Positions 35,970-45,086 of a stretch of 64,000 nt of DNA are shown one piece after another (position 1 is the stretch's first letter; each line of letters starts with the position of its first letter). Source of the stretch: Prosthecobacter fusiformis. GTDB taxonomy: Bacteria; Verrucomicrobiota; Verrucomicrobiia; Verrucomicrobiales; Verrucomicrobiaceae. Location: positions 1 through 64,000 of the forward strand of contig NZ_SOCA01000002.1 of NCBI RefSeq assembly GCF_004364345.1. The letters run 5' to 3'. The translations under genes and the position numbers were made by a program. A model generated the notes under the pieces. That model saw nothing but the letters and a program-made list of their open reading frames with translations, was not told the origin of the DNA and made no database searches.

Positions 35970-38240
35970 ATGGTCACCCATCGCTTCTCTCGTACAGCTT
36001 CGTGGTCCGCGCTCGCGGCATCACTTTTGACATTGTCCCTCCAGGCCAATGACTGGCCCACCTGGCGCGGCCCGTTGCAGAACGGTGTCAGCCTTGAGCA
36101 TTACACCGATGCTGGCAAACTGCCCGAAACGCCCGCCTGGACATACGATGCTCGCGGCCGTGGCACGCCCGTCGTTTTTGAGGACAAAGTCATCCTCTGG
36201 GGCTATCGCGGTGAAACCACCGATCTGGTGGAACTGCTGACTGTCCTCGATGCCAAGACCGGCAAAAAGATCTGGGAAGTGGAGATCCCCGATTACCTGA
36301 GTGATTCCATCTACAACCGTTACTCCATTGGCGCACCGACGGTGGACCCTGAGACAAAGCGCATCTACCTCGTGAGCAATGCTGGCGTTTTTGTCTGCTA
36401 TGAAATGGATGGCAAGAAGGTCTTCGAAATTCCGCTGATGGAAGATTATGGCCGCCTGACATTCCCGAACGCCCGAGTGGGCAGCCCGGTCATTGAAGGC
36501 GATGTGGTGATGACCCACTTCATCTTTTCCAACTGGGGCGCTGACGGTCCTGCCGCTGACCGCATGTATGGTTTCGACAAAAAAACCGGCGAGCTCGTCT
36601 GGTGGTCCCGCCCCGGCATCGTGCCTCCGGTGGACAGTGCCTTCTCCACACCGGTCATCGAGACTCGCGATGGCAAACGCGTCATGTATTACACCACTGG
36701 CTGCGGCCACATTGTGTGTGTGAACACACGCAATGGCCAGGCCTACTGGAAGATGCCCATCAGCAAAAACGGCGTGAATGCTTCCACCGTTCTTCATAAG
36801 GGCAACCTCATCGCCATCCATGCGGATGAAAACATCGACAGTTCTGACAAAGGCCGCATGGTGGCCATCAAGCTGCCAGAGACCCTGACCGCCGCCGCCG
36901 GACCTGAGAGCACTGTCCTGGAAGGTGCCGAAGTCTGGCGCCTGCCGCTGGGAGCTACCAGCAGCTCCCCAGTCCTGGTGGGGGATATCCTCTATCAGCT
37001 CACCGATGGTGGAGAGCTGAACTGCATCGATGCCAACACGGGCGAGATGAAGTGGAAGAAGAAGCTTAGCAACGCCAACCTGCACTCCTCCCCCCTCTAT
37101 GTGGACGGGCTGCTTTATTGCCCGATGATGGAAGGCAAGCTCGTCGTGGTGAAACCCGGCGATACGGATGCTGAAATCGTCCAGGAAATCCAGCTCGAAG
37201 GGCAGTGCCTGGGCGCTCCTGCTGTGTGTGACGGTGTGCTTTATGTGACCAGCACGGAAAAATTCTACAGCTTCCCGATTCCTAACAGCGGCATCAAAGT
37301 GGATGAAGCTCCCGTAGCTGAAATCCCGAAAGCTGGCAAAGCCACCAGTCTGCAAATCATTCCTGCCGAAGTCGTCATCATGAACGGCGGCAAGCAGTCC
37401 TTCCGCATCCGCAGTCTGGATGCCAACGGTTTCGTCGTGAGCGAGGACGTCAAAGGCGTGAAGTGGGAATCCTTCATTCCCCCGACCGCCCGCGTGAAAG
37501 CCACCATGGACGCGACCTTCAATGATGCAGGCGAGCTCGTCGTCGCTGCGGATGCCAAAGAAAGCGCGGGTGCATTCAAGGCCACCAGCCCCGATGGCCT
37601 CATCGGCACCATCCGTGGTCGTGCGCTCAAGAGCCTGCCGCTGACGGAAAACTTCGATGAATACACTCTCAATGAAGACCAGCCGACTGAAGGCGTGAAG
37701 TTCTCTTATCCGCCGCTTCCTTGGATCGGTGCCCGCTTCAAATTCGACGTCCGTGAATACGAAGGAAACAAAGTCTTTGCCAAGACCTTCGACCGCCTTC
37801 TCTTCCAGCGCGGCACCGTCTTTGTGGCCCCCTCCCATCTGTCCAATTACACCATGCAGGCGGATGTCCTCACGGAAGGCAGTGCTCGTTTGAAATCAGA
37901 CATCGGCTTCATCAATCAGCGCTACCTCATCTGTCTCCGGGGCAATGCCAACAAGCTGGAGATCAGCTCAAACCCCGAGCGCCTGAAGGTGGAAGGAAAT
38001 TTCAAAGTCTCCGCCAACACCTGGTATACCCTGAAGACACGCGTGGACGTCAATGAAGACGGCAGCGGCGTGGTACTCGGTAAAGTCTGGCCCAAAGGTG
38101 AGGCCGAGCCTGAGGCCTGGACCGTCGAGGCCAAGGTGGCCAAAGCCCACAAGCAGGGCAGCCCTGGCATCTTCGGCTTCAGCCAGATGAACCAGAAGCG
38201 TGTGTTCATGGACAATTTGAGCATCACTCCGAACAAGTAA
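35970..38240 (+). CDS. Secreted PQQ-like beta-propeller repeat protein
   Basis: 756 residues with a signal peptide (about 1-27), and the mature end starts NDWPTWRGP, the classic opening of PQQ-repeat proteins in Verrucomicrobia and Planctomycetes. Propeller repeats with DAKTGKKIWEVE, DKKTGELVWW and DANTGEMKWKK fill about 60-440. The C-terminal part (about 540-755) is beta-rich and concanavalin-like. The repeats resemble BamB or alcohol dehydrogenases, but the catalytic Cys-Cys pair and the Ca ligands of true PQQ enzymes are not seen, so it may be structural or bind no cofactor. Confidence 0.85.
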   Translation: MVTHRFSRTASWSALAASLLTLSLQANDWPTWRGPLQNGVSLEHYTDAGKLPETPAWTYDARGRGTPVVFEDKVILWGYRGETTDLVELLTVLDAKTGKKIWEVEIPDYLSDSIYNRYSIGAPTVDPETKRIYLVSNAGVFVCYEMDGKKVFEIPLMEDYGRLTFPNARVGSPVIEGDVVMTHFIFSNWGADGPAADRMYGFDKKTGELVWWSRPGIVPPVDSAFSTPVIETRDGKRVMYYTTGCGHIVCVNTRNGQAYWKMPISKNGVNASTVLHKGNLIAIHADENIDSSDKGRMVAIKLPETLTAAAGPESTVLEGAEVWRLPLGATSSSPVLVGDILYQLTDGGELNCIDANTGEMKWKKKLSNANLHSSPLYVDGLLYCPMMEGKLVVVKPGDTDAEIVQEIQLEGQCLGAPAVCDGVLYVTSTEKFYSFPIPNSGIKVDEAPVAEIPKAGKATSLQIIPAEVVIMNGGKQSFRIRSLDANGFVVSEDVKGVKWESFIPPTARVKATMDATFNDAGELVVAADAKESAGAFKATSPDGLIGTIRGRALKSLPLTENFDEYTLNEDQPTEGVKFSYPPLPWIGARFKFDVREYEGNKVFAKTFDRLLFQRGTVFVAPSHLSNYTMQADVLTEGSARLKSDIGFINQRYLICLRGNANKLEISSNPERLKVEGNFKVSANTWYTLKTRVDVNEDGSGVVLGKVWPKGEAEPEAWTVEAKVAKAHKQGSPGIFGFSQMNQKRVFMDNLSITPNK

Positions 38241-38251
38241 TCCAAACCCTC

Positions 38252-38452
38252 ATGCCCACAACACTGCCCGCCTCTGCTGAACAAACCTGGGATGGATCAT
38301 TGGATGATATGCCAGTGATCGATCAATGGATTCAAGAAGAACGCCAAAGACTCTTGGCTGGCGGGCAGCCTCATCCCGAGGGCAAGGAGCTGGATGCATT
38401 CCGGCAAGCGGCGGCGATGCCAGTTAACATCTCGATGTTCGACCATGTCTGA
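38252..38452 (+). CDS. Small hypothetical protein coupled to a retropepsin-like protease
   Basis: 66 residues, acidic and helical (IDQWIQEERQRLLAGG), Met/Ala-rich end, no known family. Its stop (TGA 38450-38452) overlaps the ATG of the next gene (38445), so translation is coupled. It starts 11 bp after the PQQ-repeat gene stop. Size and overlap suggest a partner or substrate of the protease, but that is inference. Confidence 0.6.
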   Translation: MPTTLPASAEQTWDGSLDDMPVIDQWIQEERQRLLAGGQPHPEGKELDAFRQAAAMPVNISMFDHV

Positions 38453-38867
38453 GGCAACTTCATTTCCCTATCAACCAAAGTCAGGTGAGGGAAATGGAGT
38501 GTTGCCATTTTGTCCGGTGCTGTTGATCTCATCCGTATCAGTCATTATGGCTGATGGCCTTTTGGACTCAGGTGCGACAGTTTCCGTGCTGCCACATTCG
38601 GTCGGCATTACGCTCGGTTTTCGATGGGATCAGGACTTGCCATCAGTTTCGTTAGGCGGGAATCTGGCGCGTTTTGAGGCTAGACTCATCCGGTTGTCCA
38701 TTGCAATCCCAGGCTTTAGCCCGCATCCCATGAGTTTCGCCTGGAGTAAATCTGACAACATCCCAGTCATTTTAGGGCAAATGAATTTCTTCCAATTTTA
38801 CGACGTAACCTTTCATGGCAGTCAACGTTCTTTCGAGATCCAGACTGCCTCAAATCTGCCTTTCTAA
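38445..38867 (+). CDS. Retropepsin-like aspartic protease
   Basis: 140 residues from the ATG inside the previous stop; an earlier ATG at 38394 would overlap more deeply. The motif DSGATVSVLP (41-50), preceded by the strand VIMADGLL, is the D-S/T-G-A signature and flanking strand of retroviral-type aspartic proteases. SLGGNLARFEARLIRLSIAI and DNIPVILGQMNFFQFYDVTF correspond to the later strand and the ILG-x-x-F motif seen in bacterial members. One motif means that it must dimerise to make an active site. No signal peptide, so likely cytoplasmic. It lies between two secreted propeller genes. Confidence 0.75.
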   Translation: MSEATSFPYQPKSGEGNGVLPFCPVLLISSVSVIMADGLLDSGATVSVLPHSVGITLGFRWDQDLPSVSLGGNLARFEARLIRLSIAIPGFSPHPMSFAWSKSDNIPVILGQMNFFQFYDVTFHGSQRSFEIQTASNLPF

Positions 38868-38885
38868 CTGTCCTTTTATACTCAC

Positions 38886-40517
38886 ATGAAGCTAAACACC
38901 ACCCTCCTCCTGGCACTATTCAGTGCCACCGCACTCCAGGCTGCCGATTGGGCCGAATGGGGCGGCAGCAAGACCCGCAACATGGTCTCCGCTGAAAAAA
39001 ACATGCCCGTCGAATTAAGCCCCGGCACCAAGTACGGACCCAAAGCGGCCCCAAAGATCGCCGGACGTCTCCGCCCCAATGCTGAAGAGGCTAACAAAGG
39101 CCCCGGCGCAGAGGACATCGAGATGAGCACCACCAAGAACTGCCTCTGGGTGGCCAAGCTCGGTTCCCAGACCTACGGCACGCCCATCATCGCTGATGGC
39201 AAAGTGTACATCGGCACCAACAATGAGTCTCCTCGGGATCCGAAGAACGTCGGTGACCGTGGCATCGTCATGTGCTTTGAGGAAAAGACTGGGAAGTTTC
39301 TTTGGCAGCTTGTTTCTCCCAAGATGGGCAGCGGCAAGGTGAATGACTGGGAATACCTGGGCATCTGCGCCAGCCCCACCATCGTCGGTAATCGCGCTTA
39401 TGTTCCTGGCAACCGCTGCCAGATCATTTGCCTGGATGTCGAAGGCATGGCCAATGGCAACGATGGCATGAAAGAAGAAGCCGCCTTCATGGCTGCTCCG
39501 GACAAGGACGGCAAGCTCACCCCGGTGGAACCCGGCGCACAGGATGCCGACATCATCTGGGTGTATGACATGTATAAAGAACTCGGTGTCTTCCAGCACA
39601 ACGCCACGGCCGGTTATCCCCTCGTCGTGGATGGCAAGGTGTTCGTCCCCACCTGCAACGGCGTGGACTGGACCCACACCAACATCCCGTCCCCTCAGTC
39701 CCCCAGCTTCATCATGCTGGATGCTGAAAATGGCACCCTCCTGGGTGAAATGGACCACGTCGCCAGTGAGCGCGTGCTTCATTGCTCCTGGTCCAGCCCG
39801 ACTTATACCGAAGTGAACGGCAAGCCGCAGATCATCTTCGCTGCGGGTGACGGCTGGGTCTATTCCATGGCCCCGGAAACTGAAAAGAAGGACGACTTCG
39901 ACATCCTCAAGGAATACTGGCGCTATGATGCCAACCCTCCTGAATACCGCAAAAACGACGCAGGCGAGCCGATCAAATACGTCGAATACGACGGCCCTAG
40001 CGAGATCATCGCCACCCCGGTGGTTTATGAAGGCCTGATCTATGTCGCCATCGGCCAGGACCCTGAACACGGTGAAGGCGTGGGTATGCTGAGCTGCATC
40101 GATCCTAAAGCCACCGGCGACCAGTCCGGCAAGGCCGTCTGGACATTCAAAGGCATCGAGCGCTCCATCTCCACCGCCGCCATCAAGGACGGTCTGATCT
40201 ACATCCCAGACTATACCGGCCGCCTGTTCTGCCTGGATGCGAAGACCGGCAAGGAATACTGGAAATTCGACACCAAAGGCCACATCTGGGCCAGCCCTCT
40301 GGTCGTGGATGGCAAGGTGTATATTGGCAACGAAGAAGGTGAACTCTTCATCCTGGCCGAAGGCAAGGAATTGAAGGAACTCAACACCATCGAATTCCCA
40401 TCCCCACTCTTCGGTGGTCTTGTCGCTGCCAATGGCTGCCTTTATGTGGCCACCAATACGCATCTGTATTGCTTCAAAGAAGGCGGCACGCCTATCGAGA
40501 CTGCAGCTGCTAAATAA
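38886..40517 (+). CDS. Secreted PQQ-like beta-propeller repeat protein
   Basis: 543 residues with a signal peptide (MKLNTTLLLALFSATALQAA) and the mature start DWAEWGGSKTRNM. Propeller blades carry EEKTGKFLWQL, DAKTGKEYWKF and a closing blade GNEEGELFILAEGKEL. Blade consensus and length match other PQQ-repeat proteins that cluster in these genomes. It begins 18 bp after the protease gene and ends in a strong terminator, so 35970-40517 may be one four-gene operon. True PQQ binding is not shown by sequence. Confidence 0.85.
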   Translation: MKLNTTLLLALFSATALQAADWAEWGGSKTRNMVSAEKNMPVELSPGTKYGPKAAPKIAGRLRPNAEEANKGPGAEDIEMSTTKNCLWVAKLGSQTYGTPIIADGKVYIGTNNESPRDPKNVGDRGIVMCFEEKTGKFLWQLVSPKMGSGKVNDWEYLGICASPTIVGNRAYVPGNRCQIICLDVEGMANGNDGMKEEAAFMAAPDKDGKLTPVEPGAQDADIIWVYDMYKELGVFQHNATAGYPLVVDGKVFVPTCNGVDWTHTNIPSPQSPSFIMLDAENGTLLGEMDHVASERVLHCSWSSPTYTEVNGKPQIIFAAGDGWVYSMAPETEKKDDFDILKEYWRYDANPPEYRKNDAGEPIKYVEYDGPSEIIATPVVYEGLIYVAIGQDPEHGEGVGMLSCIDPKATGDQSGKAVWTFKGIERSISTAAIKDGLIYIPDYTGRLFCLDAKTGKEYWKFDTKGHIWASPLVVDGKVYIGNEEGELFILAEGKELKELNTIEFPSPLFGGLVAANGCLYVATNTHLYCFKEGGTPIETAAAK

Positions 40518-40541
40518 GACAGTTTTACCATCATCATTTAT

Positions 40542-40576
40542 AAAGGGCCGGAGGTTTTTCCTCCGGCCTTTTTTGT
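40542..40576 (+). terminator. Rho-independent terminator after the PQQ-repeat operon
   Basis: Stem AAAGGGCCGGAGG/CCTCCGGCCTTTT with a TTTTT loop and a T-run, 24 bp after the stop codon. The remaining gap to 40744 shows no clear site. Confidence 0.93.
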
Positions 40577-40744
40577 TGGAATGAGCCTTCCATGGTTCAT
40601 CCCATGGCCTTTTGCCCGATTGTTTGCTCCGTCAATCATTGGAGGCGGCATACTCCATTTTTATCTTCACTATTTTCCAACTTTAGGGTCTGAAGGGAGA
40701 ATCCATTCATAGAAGATTCGACCTCACTTTTTCTTCATCCCCCT

Positions 40745-43534
40745 ATGAACAAATCTCTTTTTCTCACCTTTGGCTGCCTGGGGCTCCTCGGACAGATCTG
40801 TCTCCAAGCTCTTGAACCTACGATTCAGAAAATCTATTCACCTGCACCTGCAACAGGTCAGACTCCTTCTTTCGGCAAGTCTGTGGCCATGACTGAACGC
40901 TTCATCCTCGTGGGAGATCCAGGGGATGACACGAAAGGCAGCAATGCTGGCGCGGCCTACCTGCATGACGCGAAGACGGGCAAGCGGTTACGCAAGCTGC
41001 TGGCCAATGATGGAGCGGTGGGGGATGTCTTTGGTACCTCCGTGGCCGTCAGTGGAAACCTCGCCATTGTCGGTGCCACGGGGGCGGATAGTGGCCGTGG
41101 GGCGGTGTATGTTTTTGACCTCAAGAAGGGCACGCAGATCAATAAGCTGGTCGGTGTGCCGAGCGATCAGGAGGCCGGGCTCCTGGATCTCTTCGGCTTC
41201 TGTGTAGCCCTGGAGGGCACCACGGCGCTCATCGGCTCCCCAGGTGATGACCAGGTGAATCTGGGCATTGATTCAGGCAGCGTCTATGCCATGGACGTCA
41301 TCACCGGCAGGCTGCTGACAGGTCCTCTGAATGGTGAGCGGAAGATCCAGGCCGATCCGGCGGATGCTGACAACAACGATGAGTTCGGCCGCAGTGTGGC
41401 TCTCAGTGGAAACATCGCCGTGATCGGCGCGCCCAGGGACGCCTTCGGTGCCAAGGCGGAAGCAGGGACCGTGTACATGTTCCAGATCAGGAGCGGTCAG
41501 CGGCTGCGCAAGGTCAATGTCGGTGATGGTGTGGCCGGAGATGCCTTTGGCAGCAGCGTGGCCATTCAGGGAGATCTGATCCTGGTCGGTGCGCCGAAAA
41601 GTGAAGTCGTGAGCCTCCTCCCCAACTCGGGCAGTGCCTATCTGATCAATTTCTTGAACTTTACGATCGTGAAGAAATTCCCCAACCCCATCGGTCTTCC
41701 TGATGAAGAATTCGGCAGTGCCGTCTCGCTCTCCGGCAACTTGGCGCTGGTGAGCGCTCACCAAGGGGTTCAGCGCGGGTTGGCCACAGGTACCGCCTTT
41801 TTGTTTGATACGGTCAGCGGGGCATCTCTGCGCTCCATGGGCGTTCAGGATGCGTCTGAGAATGCTCTTTATGGAGCCTCTGCCGTGCTCTCGGGGAATC
41901 AGGCGGTGATAGGTTCTCCTGGGGATGATGACATGGGCGCCAATGCAGGAGCGGTTTATCTTTTCAAAGCGCTTTCCGGTCCTTTGGGGGTGAATACCCT
42001 GGCCAAAAAAAGCGACTATGCACCCGGCGCTCCGGATACGGCGTTCGCTGGCTTCAGTGCCTATCAGGTCACCCCAGACGCCCATGTCCTGCTGCAGGCG
42101 ACCGTGAGCGGCACGGGTGCCTCAGGGGGACGGACTTCAGGCATCTGGAGCCGGCTAGGAGGCAGCTTTGACCTGGCTCTGCGTACGGGCGACAGCATTA
42201 ATTCTTCCGCGAATGCACCCAAGGTGACGGGCCTGACCAACCCTGTGCACACCTTCTTCGGCGTCACCACTTTTTATGCCAAAATCAAAGGCCCCGGCAT
42301 CACTGCGAACAATGATGAGCAGTGGGTCATGGATAACGGCACGAGTGTCACAACCTTGGTGAGTGAGGGCAATCTGCTGGACAGTGGGGAGGCAATTGGC
42401 GGCCTGGGACAGATGGTGAACAGCAGCAATGAGGGGATGGCTGCCATGATCGTGGGGCTGCGCAGCAGTCCGACAAAGGCAGTCTCGAAAGCGAATGACA
42501 GTGCCGCCCTCATGTTTGGTCTCCCGGGTGATACGGTGGTGGCCTCCGTCATCGAAGGCACGGACAGTCCGATTGCAGGGGTGAAATTTGGCCAAGTCGG
42601 GCCACGCATCACTTTGGATCGCGACACGGCCATCGTCCCCGCAGCCCTGGTCAGCGGCAGCACCGTGGTGACAGCGGCGAATAACGCCTGCCTGGTCCAA
42701 TTCCGTCCCGGGTCACCCACCTTCATCCTGGCTCGCAAGGGAGCTGCGGCACCCAATGTGGGCGGCCAGACCAGCGGCGTGTTCAATGCCTTCCTGGGCG
42801 AGTGCAACAGCGGTTTCTCTTACCTCATCCGTGCCAGCCTGACCGGTGTTCCAACAGGTGAAAACGAAGGTCTCTGGGGCAACGGCATCAATCTTTTGAA
42901 CCTGATTGCTCAAAAAGGCAAACAGGTGCCGCAGTTGGCCACCGGCATCAAATACGCCGCGTTTTTGCGTTACACCTGCGGGACTTACGGTTTCACGGTG
43001 CTGGCCAAAATTTCGGGTCCAGGTGTCAGCGCTGCCAATGATCTCGTACTGGTGCATTATCCGTCGGCAGCATCGGCATTATCGGGTGCGCGCTTGCTAA
43101 TGCGCGAAGGGGATTTTGCTCCGGATGGCGGTGGAGCCCGCATCGGCCTGATTCAGAAGGTGGAGGTGGACCGCACTTCGGGCAGCTACGCCATCATCAC
43201 GACTCTGACCGACAGTGATGCCGCCAGCAGCCAAGCATTGTGGACGGGGAAACTCACTTCGAATACCCAGTCCAATGCCCTGGTAGAGTTTGAGAAACCT
43301 CGGCTGCGCCTGCGTCGTGGCAGCTTCCAAAGCCTAGGGAGTGTCACCTCGGCTCTGACCACGATTGATTTCATGATCCCTCTGGATCCGACTGGTGCGG
43401 GAGGAAGGGGGCTTGGGAGCCCTGTCGGCGGAAATAATGTCGCCCTAGTGGTCACCTTTGCCAACAAACAGGTCATTGCCGGACCTTTGGCGGCTTTGGT
43501 TTCGGATATCGCACCGGAAATTGAACCTGAATGA
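40745..43534 (+). CDS. Secreted FG-GAP repeat protein
   Basis: 929 residues with a signal peptide (MNKSLFLTFGCLGLLGQICLQA). Seven copies of the FG-GAP/integrin-alpha blade lie at about 44-415, each with FGxSVAxxGNxxxxGxPxDD (for example GDPGDD, GATGADSG, GSPGDD, GAPRDA), enough for a complete seven-bladed propeller. The D-x-D-like loops may bind Ca. The second half (about 420-850) contains further beta repeats including VTANNDEQWVM and VSAANDLVLVHY, as in secreted proteins of unknown function. No membrane anchor or sorting signal is visible at the end. Confidence 0.8.
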   Translation: MNKSLFLTFGCLGLLGQICLQALEPTIQKIYSPAPATGQTPSFGKSVAMTERFILVGDPGDDTKGSNAGAAYLHDAKTGKRLRKLLANDGAVGDVFGTSVAVSGNLAIVGATGADSGRGAVYVFDLKKGTQINKLVGVPSDQEAGLLDLFGFCVALEGTTALIGSPGDDQVNLGIDSGSVYAMDVITGRLLTGPLNGERKIQADPADADNNDEFGRSVALSGNIAVIGAPRDAFGAKAEAGTVYMFQIRSGQRLRKVNVGDGVAGDAFGSSVAIQGDLILVGAPKSEVVSLLPNSGSAYLINFLNFTIVKKFPNPIGLPDEEFGSAVSLSGNLALVSAHQGVQRGLATGTAFLFDTVSGASLRSMGVQDASENALYGASAVLSGNQAVIGSPGDDDMGANAGAVYLFKALSGPLGVNTLAKKSDYAPGAPDTAFAGFSAYQVTPDAHVLLQATVSGTGASGGRTSGIWSRLGGSFDLALRTGDSINSSANAPKVTGLTNPVHTFFGVTTFYAKIKGPGITANNDEQWVMDNGTSVTTLVSEGNLLDSGEAIGGLGQMVNSSNEGMAAMIVGLRSSPTKAVSKANDSAALMFGLPGDTVVASVIEGTDSPIAGVKFGQVGPRITLDRDTAIVPAALVSGSTVVTAANNACLVQFRPGSPTFILARKGAAAPNVGGQTSGVFNAFLGECNSGFSYLIRASLTGVPTGENEGLWGNGINLLNLIAQKGKQVPQLATGIKYAAFLRYTCGTYGFTVLAKISGPGVSAANDLVLVHYPSAASALSGARLLMREGDFAPDGGGARIGLIQKVEVDRTSGSYAIITTLTDSDAASSQALWTGKLTSNTQSNALVEFEKPRLRLRRGSFQSLGSVTSALTTIDFMIPLDPTGAGGRGLGSPVGGNNVALVVTFANKQVIAGPLAALVSDIAPEIEPE

Positions 43535-43594
43535 GGCGGCCTATCCATGACTGATGGGGTCGTGGTACAGGTCGTGCATCCCATCGCCTCAATG

Positions 43595-43624
43595 GGCCGG
43601 AAGAAAAACTTCCGGCCGTTTTGT
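43595..43624 (+). terminator. Rho-independent terminator after the FG-GAP gene
   Basis: Stem GGCCGGAAG/CTTCCGGCC with an AAAAA loop and a T-rich tail, 61 bp past the stop. Confidence 0.88.
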
Positions 43625-43641
43625 TAAGGGGGGCACGCCGG

Positions 43642-44946
43642 TCAGTTCACCTCAATGCGCGGCGTTATCGGGATCCGCTTATTCAGCCAAGCCAGGATAA
43701 AAAAGACTCGCAGCCGCCACCAAGCCGCAAAGGACAGCCGCGTGCGGCCCGCCAGGACTGCATTGATGGAGCAGGTCATTTGCATGCGAGGATGAGGTTG
43801 GAAGAAGATCTGGGCGAAATGCTTCCGGTAGAAGTTCTCAATGAACTCCCAGTATTGGGCGATCCGCGCTCGGTTGTCCTTCTCATAGCGCCTCATTCCT
43901 TTTGTCATCGCCTGGCCTGAAGTGAGGGCCTCATGCACGGCCTGCGCACCTTGCTGGCCACTGGTCATGGCCAGTAGCACCCCACTGGAAAAAATGGGGT
44001 CAATGAAACCCGAGGCATCGCCGATGCGCACGACGCGGGGTGAGATGAGTCGCTCATTGCGGTAGGAGAAATCGGTCACCACATGCAGGGAGGTAAGCGA
44101 CACCGCCTCCATGAAGCGTTTGCCCACGGCGGGAGTATTGCGCACGGCCTCTTCATAGACCTGTTCGGGTGTCTGTCCCAGCTTTTGGAAATCCGCACGA
44201 TCCAGCACCAGACCGACACTGGTCTTATTCTTTTCCAGCGGGATCATCCAGAACCAGGAGTTCTCCCTCCTAACAATGAGGATGTCACCATCTTCTTCAC
44301 CCTGCGGCATGTCCAGATTTTCAAAATGACCGAAGATCGCGATCTTCTTGTGTCCTGGATAATATTCGCGCAGAGACTCACGGGTGCCAGTGAAATTGGA
44401 CAGGCCGCTGGCATCCATCAGGAAAGAAGCCGTCACCGTATGCTCCATGCCATGGGCATCCTGATAACGGACGTTGACCTCTTTTTCAGTGATTTTGTTT
44501 TCTAGGACCAGGCACTCTTCACGCACCTCTACCCCCTGCTCACGGGAATGCTTTAGCAGCAGATTATCAAACTTTGAGCGCTCCACCTGGACCGATTGGG
44601 GGTACTCGGTAAAGGAACCTTTGGAGAAATCCAGGCGCACGCTGCGGCTGTCATTGCCCATGATAAACTGGGCTCCACGTTTCACCATGAAACCGGCAGT
44701 TTCGATCTTGTCCCACACACCCAGGTCCTCAAAAATCTTGCGGTTGTAGGGCAGCAATGATTCCCCCACATGGAAGCGAGGGAACTTCGCCTTTTCCAGT
44801 ACCAGCACACGTCTTCCGGCCTGGGCGAGTGTCGTGGCGGCGGTGGACCCCGCAGGCCCTCCGCCGATGATGATGACATCCCACTGGGCATGAGTCAGTG
44901 GAGGGAAGCTGGCGGATGAATTGAACGTGCTTTTGGTTATGCGCAT
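43642..44946 (-). CDS. FAD-dependent oxidoreductase, halogenase family (first of three)
   Basis: 434 residues. The FAD-binding motif IIGGGPAGST starts at 26. FPRFHVGESLLP (55-66) is typical of flavin halogenases and geranylgeranyl reductases. The halogenase diagnostic WxWxIP is present as WFWMIP (231-236), and a Lys at 89 in GFMVKRGAQF occupies the place of the catalytic Lys of pyrrole/phenol-type halogenases. GDASGFIDPIFSSGV is the second FAD motif. Halogenases use FADH2, O2 and a halide; no reductase gene is adjacent. It diverges from the next two family members across a palindrome. Confidence 0.8.
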   Translation of the reverse strand: MRITKSTFNSSASFPPLTHAQWDVIIIGGGPAGSTAATTLAQAGRRVLVLEKAKFPRFHVGESLLPYNRKIFEDLGVWDKIETAGFMVKRGAQFIMGNDSRSVRLDFSKGSFTEYPQSVQVERSKFDNLLLKHSREQGVEVREECLVLENKITEKEVNVRYQDAHGMEHTVTASFLMDASGLSNFTGTRESLREYYPGHKKIAIFGHFENLDMPQGEEDGDILIVRRENSWFWMIPLEKNKTSVGLVLDRADFQKLGQTPEQVYEEAVRNTPAVGKRFMEAVSLTSLHVVTDFSYRNERLISPRVVRIGDASGFIDPIFSSGVLLAMTSGQQGAQAVHEALTSGQAMTKGMRRYEKDNRARIAQYWEFIENFYRKHFAQIFFQPHPRMQMTCSINAVLAGRTRLSFAAWWRLRVFFILAWLNKRIPITPRIEVN

Positions 44947-45034
44947 TGCCTAAACAGTCTCGGATAGGTTTAAAAACGTGCAATGCCATAACTGCAAAGA
45001 TGTGATTTTAGCCATGCTGAAACGGCATTACTAT

Positions 45035-45060
45035 GATGCTAAATTACTATTTTTAGCATC
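45035..45060. promoter_or_regulatory. Palindromic operator candidate between divergent halogenase-family genes
   Basis: GATGCTAAA (45035-45043) and TTTAGCATC (45052-45060) are exact inverted repeats with an 8-bp spacer. They lie in the 140-bp AT-rich gap between divergent genes, 27 bp before the second start. A weaker pair AATGCC/GGCATT (44982-45029) surrounds the centre. No T-run follows, so a protein-binding site is more likely than a terminator. No regulator gene is next to it. Confidence 0.5.
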
Positions 45061-45086
45061 ATTGAACTAGTGTTTGCTGGCAGGTC

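Noticed and set aside
36021..37838. A 605-codon open frame opposite the first PQQ-repeat gene
   Set aside because: Antisense shadow of a signal-peptide-bearing propeller gene; composition is typical of reverse frames.
39015..40463. A 482-codon open frame opposite the second PQQ-repeat gene
   Set aside because: Antisense shadow; the plus-strand gene has a signal peptide, propeller repeats and a terminator in the right place.
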